DNA of 64,000 bases from Seongchinamella sediminis (lineage in GTDB: Bacteria > Pseudomonadota > Gammaproteobacteria > Pseudomonadales > Halieaceae), in assembly GCF_003457605.1 (NCBI RefSeq), contig NZ_QRAN01000004.1:124001-188000 (forward strand), in the 5' to 3' direction. Each line of letters begins with the position of its first letter. Within the stretch, counting starts at the first letter, position 1. Position numbers and translations under genes: made by a program. Under the pieces are notes generated by a model. That model saw nothing but the letters and a program-made list of their open reading frames with translations. It was not told the DNA's origin and did not search any database. This document shows positions 61,877 to 64,000 of the stretch, in pieces.

Positions 61877-63232
61877 TCAGGGACAGGGGGTTGCCAGCAG
61901 GTGTCCGGCAGCGTCGCTGAACTGGCAGCCGAACTCAGGGTCTGCAACCGCCGCGGGGTCGAGGAAGTTGTCACCGGCCGGCTGCTGGCCGCTTTCTATC
62001 CAGTTAACCAGGTCAAAGAAGGCGGTCACCAGTTCATTGCCGGTAAAACCGCAGTGAGCCACGCCCCGGATAGCGCGCTGTACCAACAGGTCCGAGTTGC
62101 CCTGGTCGAACACCCGCTTGGCATATTCCACCTGGTTCAGGACCGGCACAAACAGGTCCCCCAGGTTGTGCAGGGTGAGCACGGGGATATCGATATCGCC
62201 AGTGATGGTGGGCACCTGCGCCAGCCCCTGCTTGCGGCGCGTCTGGGGGTCGGCGCCGATGCGGAAGATCAGGTCGTTCAGCGCCTGCTCTTCCGGCGTC
62301 AGCGCAGGGTCGGTATCGAACTGGTACACGGTGTCGAGATTGTCTACCACACTGCCCGGCGCTCGCGGCAGCGAGCCGTCGCCCACGGCGAGGTCAAACA
62401 GGAAATTTCCAGGCCCGGAACCATTGTTCGGGACGGTGTTCCAGAAGAACCAGGCCTCGTCGAAATTGGGGCGCTCACCACCTGAACGGATTTCGACCAG
62501 GTTTTTGAAGTTATTGCCGGTGTCGTTCAGTGCCCCCGGCCAGCCGCCCGGCACCGCCTCGAGGTTGGACTTGATCGCCGGCACAGTACCGAACAGGTAG
62601 GTTGCGGCATCGATGGGATACGTGCTGCCGCCCACCCCAAGCTGCTGGGCCGCGAGATTGAAGTCGAGGAAGAAATCGAACAGTTCGTGATCTGCCATTA
62701 CCCCGCAAATGGGCATGGCACCAGCAAACAGGCCGGGGTACTGCTCGATGATTACGCCGGTGATATGGCCGCCCATGGAGGCGCCGGTCATCAGGATTTG
62801 TGAGGGCTTGCCCACCAGGCCCCTGAATCGCTTGATCAGGGCATGGGTGCTCTGGACGCCGGCGCTGATGTCGTAGTCGTTACGGGTATAACTTGACGCG
62901 GCCCAGGCGTAGCCATTCGGTATCAATGCCTGGCGCAGGGGGTGCGGGTCAACGGTCAGTTCAAGGCCGGTGCCCCGATATCCATGGGCCCATACCACCA
63001 GACTGCCGTTCCAGTTGTCGGGTACTTCGATCTGGTACCCGGCCCCGGCATGAACCCCCCAGTAAGCTTGCGCCCCTGGCAATGCCTCGAAGGGTAGTTT
63101 GCTCTGGTCTACGTAGTATTGCGGGGGCTTGGCCGCCTGACTGCCGCTTGCCAGCAGCAACAGCAGCGATGCCATGAAGGATAAAACGCTGTTGCGGGTA
63201 GTGTCCCGCCAAAGCCATTCAGATTGCCTCAT
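61877..63232 (-). CDS. Secreted alpha/beta hydrolase
   Basis: A 451-residue exported hydrolase with a long signal region (LSFMASLLLLLASGSQAA). The mature part has LVVWAHGYRGTG (oxyanion region), the nucleophile elbow MTGASMGGHITG with Ser near residue 153, and a likely catalytic His in RGVAHCGFTGNELV. The distant family is unclear (esterase, depolymerase or peptidase). ATG 63232 is chosen because GGAG lies about 9 bases upstream. It probably acts outside the cell or in the periplasm. Confidence 0.82.
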   Translation of the reverse strand: MRQSEWLWRDTTRNSVLSFMASLLLLLASGSQAAKPPQYYVDQSKLPFEALPGAQAYWGVHAGAGYQIEVPDNWNGSLVVWAHGYRGTGLELTVDPHPLRQALIPNGYAWAASSYTRNDYDISAGVQSTHALIKRFRGLVGKPSQILMTGASMGGHITGVIIEQYPGLFAGAMPICGVMADHELFDFFLDFNLAAQQLGVGGSTYPIDAATYLFGTVPAIKSNLEAVPGGWPGALNDTGNNFKNLVEIRSGGERPNFDEAWFFWNTVPNNGSGPGNFLFDLAVGDGSLPRAPGSVVDNLDTVYQFDTDPALTPEEQALNDLIFRIGADPQTRRKQGLAQVPTITGDIDIPVLTLHNLGDLFVPVLNQVEYAKRVFDQGNSDLLVQRAIRGVAHCGFTGNELVTAFFDLVNWIESGQQPAGDNFLDPAAVADPEFGCQFSDAAGHLLATPCP

Positions 63233-63280
63233 CCTGTTATTCTCCATTTCGGAGTCGACCGACATGCATCGACAGCCACT

Positions 63281-63315
63281 AAAGAAAGACCCGGGCAGGC
63301 AGCCGGCCTGCCCGG
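63281..63315 (-). terminator. Intrinsic terminator of the amphi-Trp gene
   Basis: A perfect 10-bp stem (63291-63300 with 63306-63315) and 5-base loop. Read leftward it is followed by GTCTTTCTTT (63290-63281), a T-rich tract. Confidence 0.65.
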
Positions 63316-63410
63316 TCGCCAACCAGTGCTGCTTAAGACTAGTCGCTATTCAGGGATTGGCAAGCCGCGGCCGGCGAGGCAACAGGGGGCCGCAGCACCG
63401 GAATGACCGC

Positions 63411-63629
63411 CTACCAGCTGATTTCGATCTCGATGCTGGATTCGTCGCTTTCGATTTCAAGTTCCAGCTCCACCGACACCGTGTCGGCTACCCTGACATT
63501 GATCCGGGTGCCGTCCTGGTTAAAATCCACTCCGTTGTGGCGGGCCAGTGAGTCGGCCAGCTCGTGCAGCAACTTCGCTGCTTCCTCCCGCTTCATGCTG
63601 CGTTTCTCGGAAATTTCCATAAGATCCAT
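63411..63629 (-). CDS. Amphi-Trp domain-containing protein
   Basis: A 72-residue acidic protein. A helical first half (EISEKRSMKREEAAKLLHEL) is followed by an alternating hydrophobic strand that ends VELELEIESDESSIEIEISW. The terminal Trp and the alternating pattern define the amphi-Trp domain, of unknown function. ATG 63629 has AGAGGA 7 bases upstream. It follows the SMR gene by 56 bases. Confidence 0.85.
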   Translation of the reverse strand: MDLMEISEKRSMKREEAAKLLHELADSLARHNGVDFNQDGTRINVRVADTVSVELELEIESDESSIEIEISW

Positions 63630-63685
63630 GCTGTTTCCTCTTTGAGTTTCTGCTTGTGATTCCCACATTAATCGCCGGGTATCTC

Positions 63686-64000
63686 TCAATGCCCAACTGT
63701 ATTTGAAAATGCATTGATTACAATGACACCACTGATGATCAGCACAATGCCGATTATCGCGGCAGCGTCCAGCTTCTGGCCGAAAGCCAGCAGCCCCACG
63801 ATTGAAATCAGGACAATACCCAGGCCCGACCATATTGCATAGGCAAGGCCGATTGGAATTGTCTTCAACACCAGCGACAAAAAATAGAAGGCAATACCGT
63901 AACCCACAATGACGATGAGGCTGGGCCCCAGCCTGGTGAACTGGTCAGACGCCTTGAGCGCACTGGTCGCTATCACTTCCGCGACTATCGCAATCGCCAG
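63686..64000 (-). CDS. SMR-family (EmrE-like) multidrug transporter, 5' end outside window
   Basis: A small multidrug-resistance transporter truncated by the window edge; at least 105 residues are visible. The conserved charge-coupling Glu is present in [20 protein letters not shown], followed by [19 protein letters not shown] and [20 protein letters not shown]. The four-helix pattern of EmrE is complete except for the first few residues. The protein exports cationic drugs in exchange for protons. Confidence 0.9.
   Translation of the reverse strand: MAIAIVAEVIATSALKASDQFTRLGPSLIVIVGYGIAFYFLSLVLKTIPIGLAYAIWSGLGIVLISIVGLLAFGQKLDAAAIIGIVLIISGVIVINAFSNTVGH

Overview
The window reads as a GC-rich chromosomal segment from a free-living, probably marine gammaproteobacterium, close to the Cellvibrionales/Halieaceae or Pseudomonas relatives. 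This placement is inferred from gene order and protein style, not from a marker gene. The strongest evidence is the block LysR / leuC-leuD-leuB-asd-fimV-truA-trpF-trpB-trpA-accD-folC-dedD-cvpA-purF-metZ, which follows the order I know from Pseudomonas except that trpBA sits between trpF and accD. No rRNA, tRNA, CRISPR array, insertion sequence or phage gene was seen.

Layout. 1-5.7 kb: the 3' end of an unidentified gene, then a six-gene, end-overlapping TonB2-type energy transduction operon (DUF3450, TtpC-like, ExbB, ExbD, TonB, TPR protein). 5.7-14.3 kb: an accessory catabolic set with an old-yellow-enzyme/dienoyl-CoA-reductase-like flavoprotein, a TonB-dependent receptor, a luciferase-like (LLM) oxidoreductase, a 3-alpha-hydroxysteroid-dehydrogenase-like SDR, a second SDR and a MaoC-type hydratase. 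This could take up and oxidise a hydrophobic ring compound such as a steroid. 14.3-23.8 kb: a small SutA-like protein, a PlsC-type acyltransferase, polyphosphate:AMP phosphotransferase, a methyltransferase, the TamA/TamB pair and an OmpA-type lipoprotein. 24-32.6 kb: a YdjM-like membrane protein, a class V aminotransferase, an acyl-CoA ligase, pyruvate phosphate dikinase and two more LLM oxidoreductases. 32.6-37.4 kb: two uncharacterised envelope proteins, an HTH protein with a histone-H1-like tail, and RlmKL.

Between rlmKL and a flavodoxin-like gene lies a 435-base non-coding stretch (37,423-37,857). It carries two perfect, inverted DnaA boxes, one near-perfect box, a 16-bp palindrome and a 13-bp perfect hairpin. 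It is the most interesting non-coding signal in the window. 38.3-56.3 kb is the conserved biosynthetic and housekeeping block: leucine, aspartate-family, tryptophan, malonyl-CoA, folate, purine and methionine synthesis, plus FimV. 56.3-60.7 kb is a MoxR-DUF58-transglutaminase operon with a coupled GNAT acetyltransferase.

The end of the window holds a newly noticed 55-residue reading frame, a PepSY membrane protein, the decayed C-terminal end of a TonB-dependent receptor, a secreted alpha/beta hydrolase, an amphi-Trp protein and an SMR transporter cut by the window edge. Genes are tightly packed, many start and stop codons overlap, and several starts appear to be TTG or GTG (ttpC, tonB, tamA, tamB, truA, trpF, trpA, tgpA).
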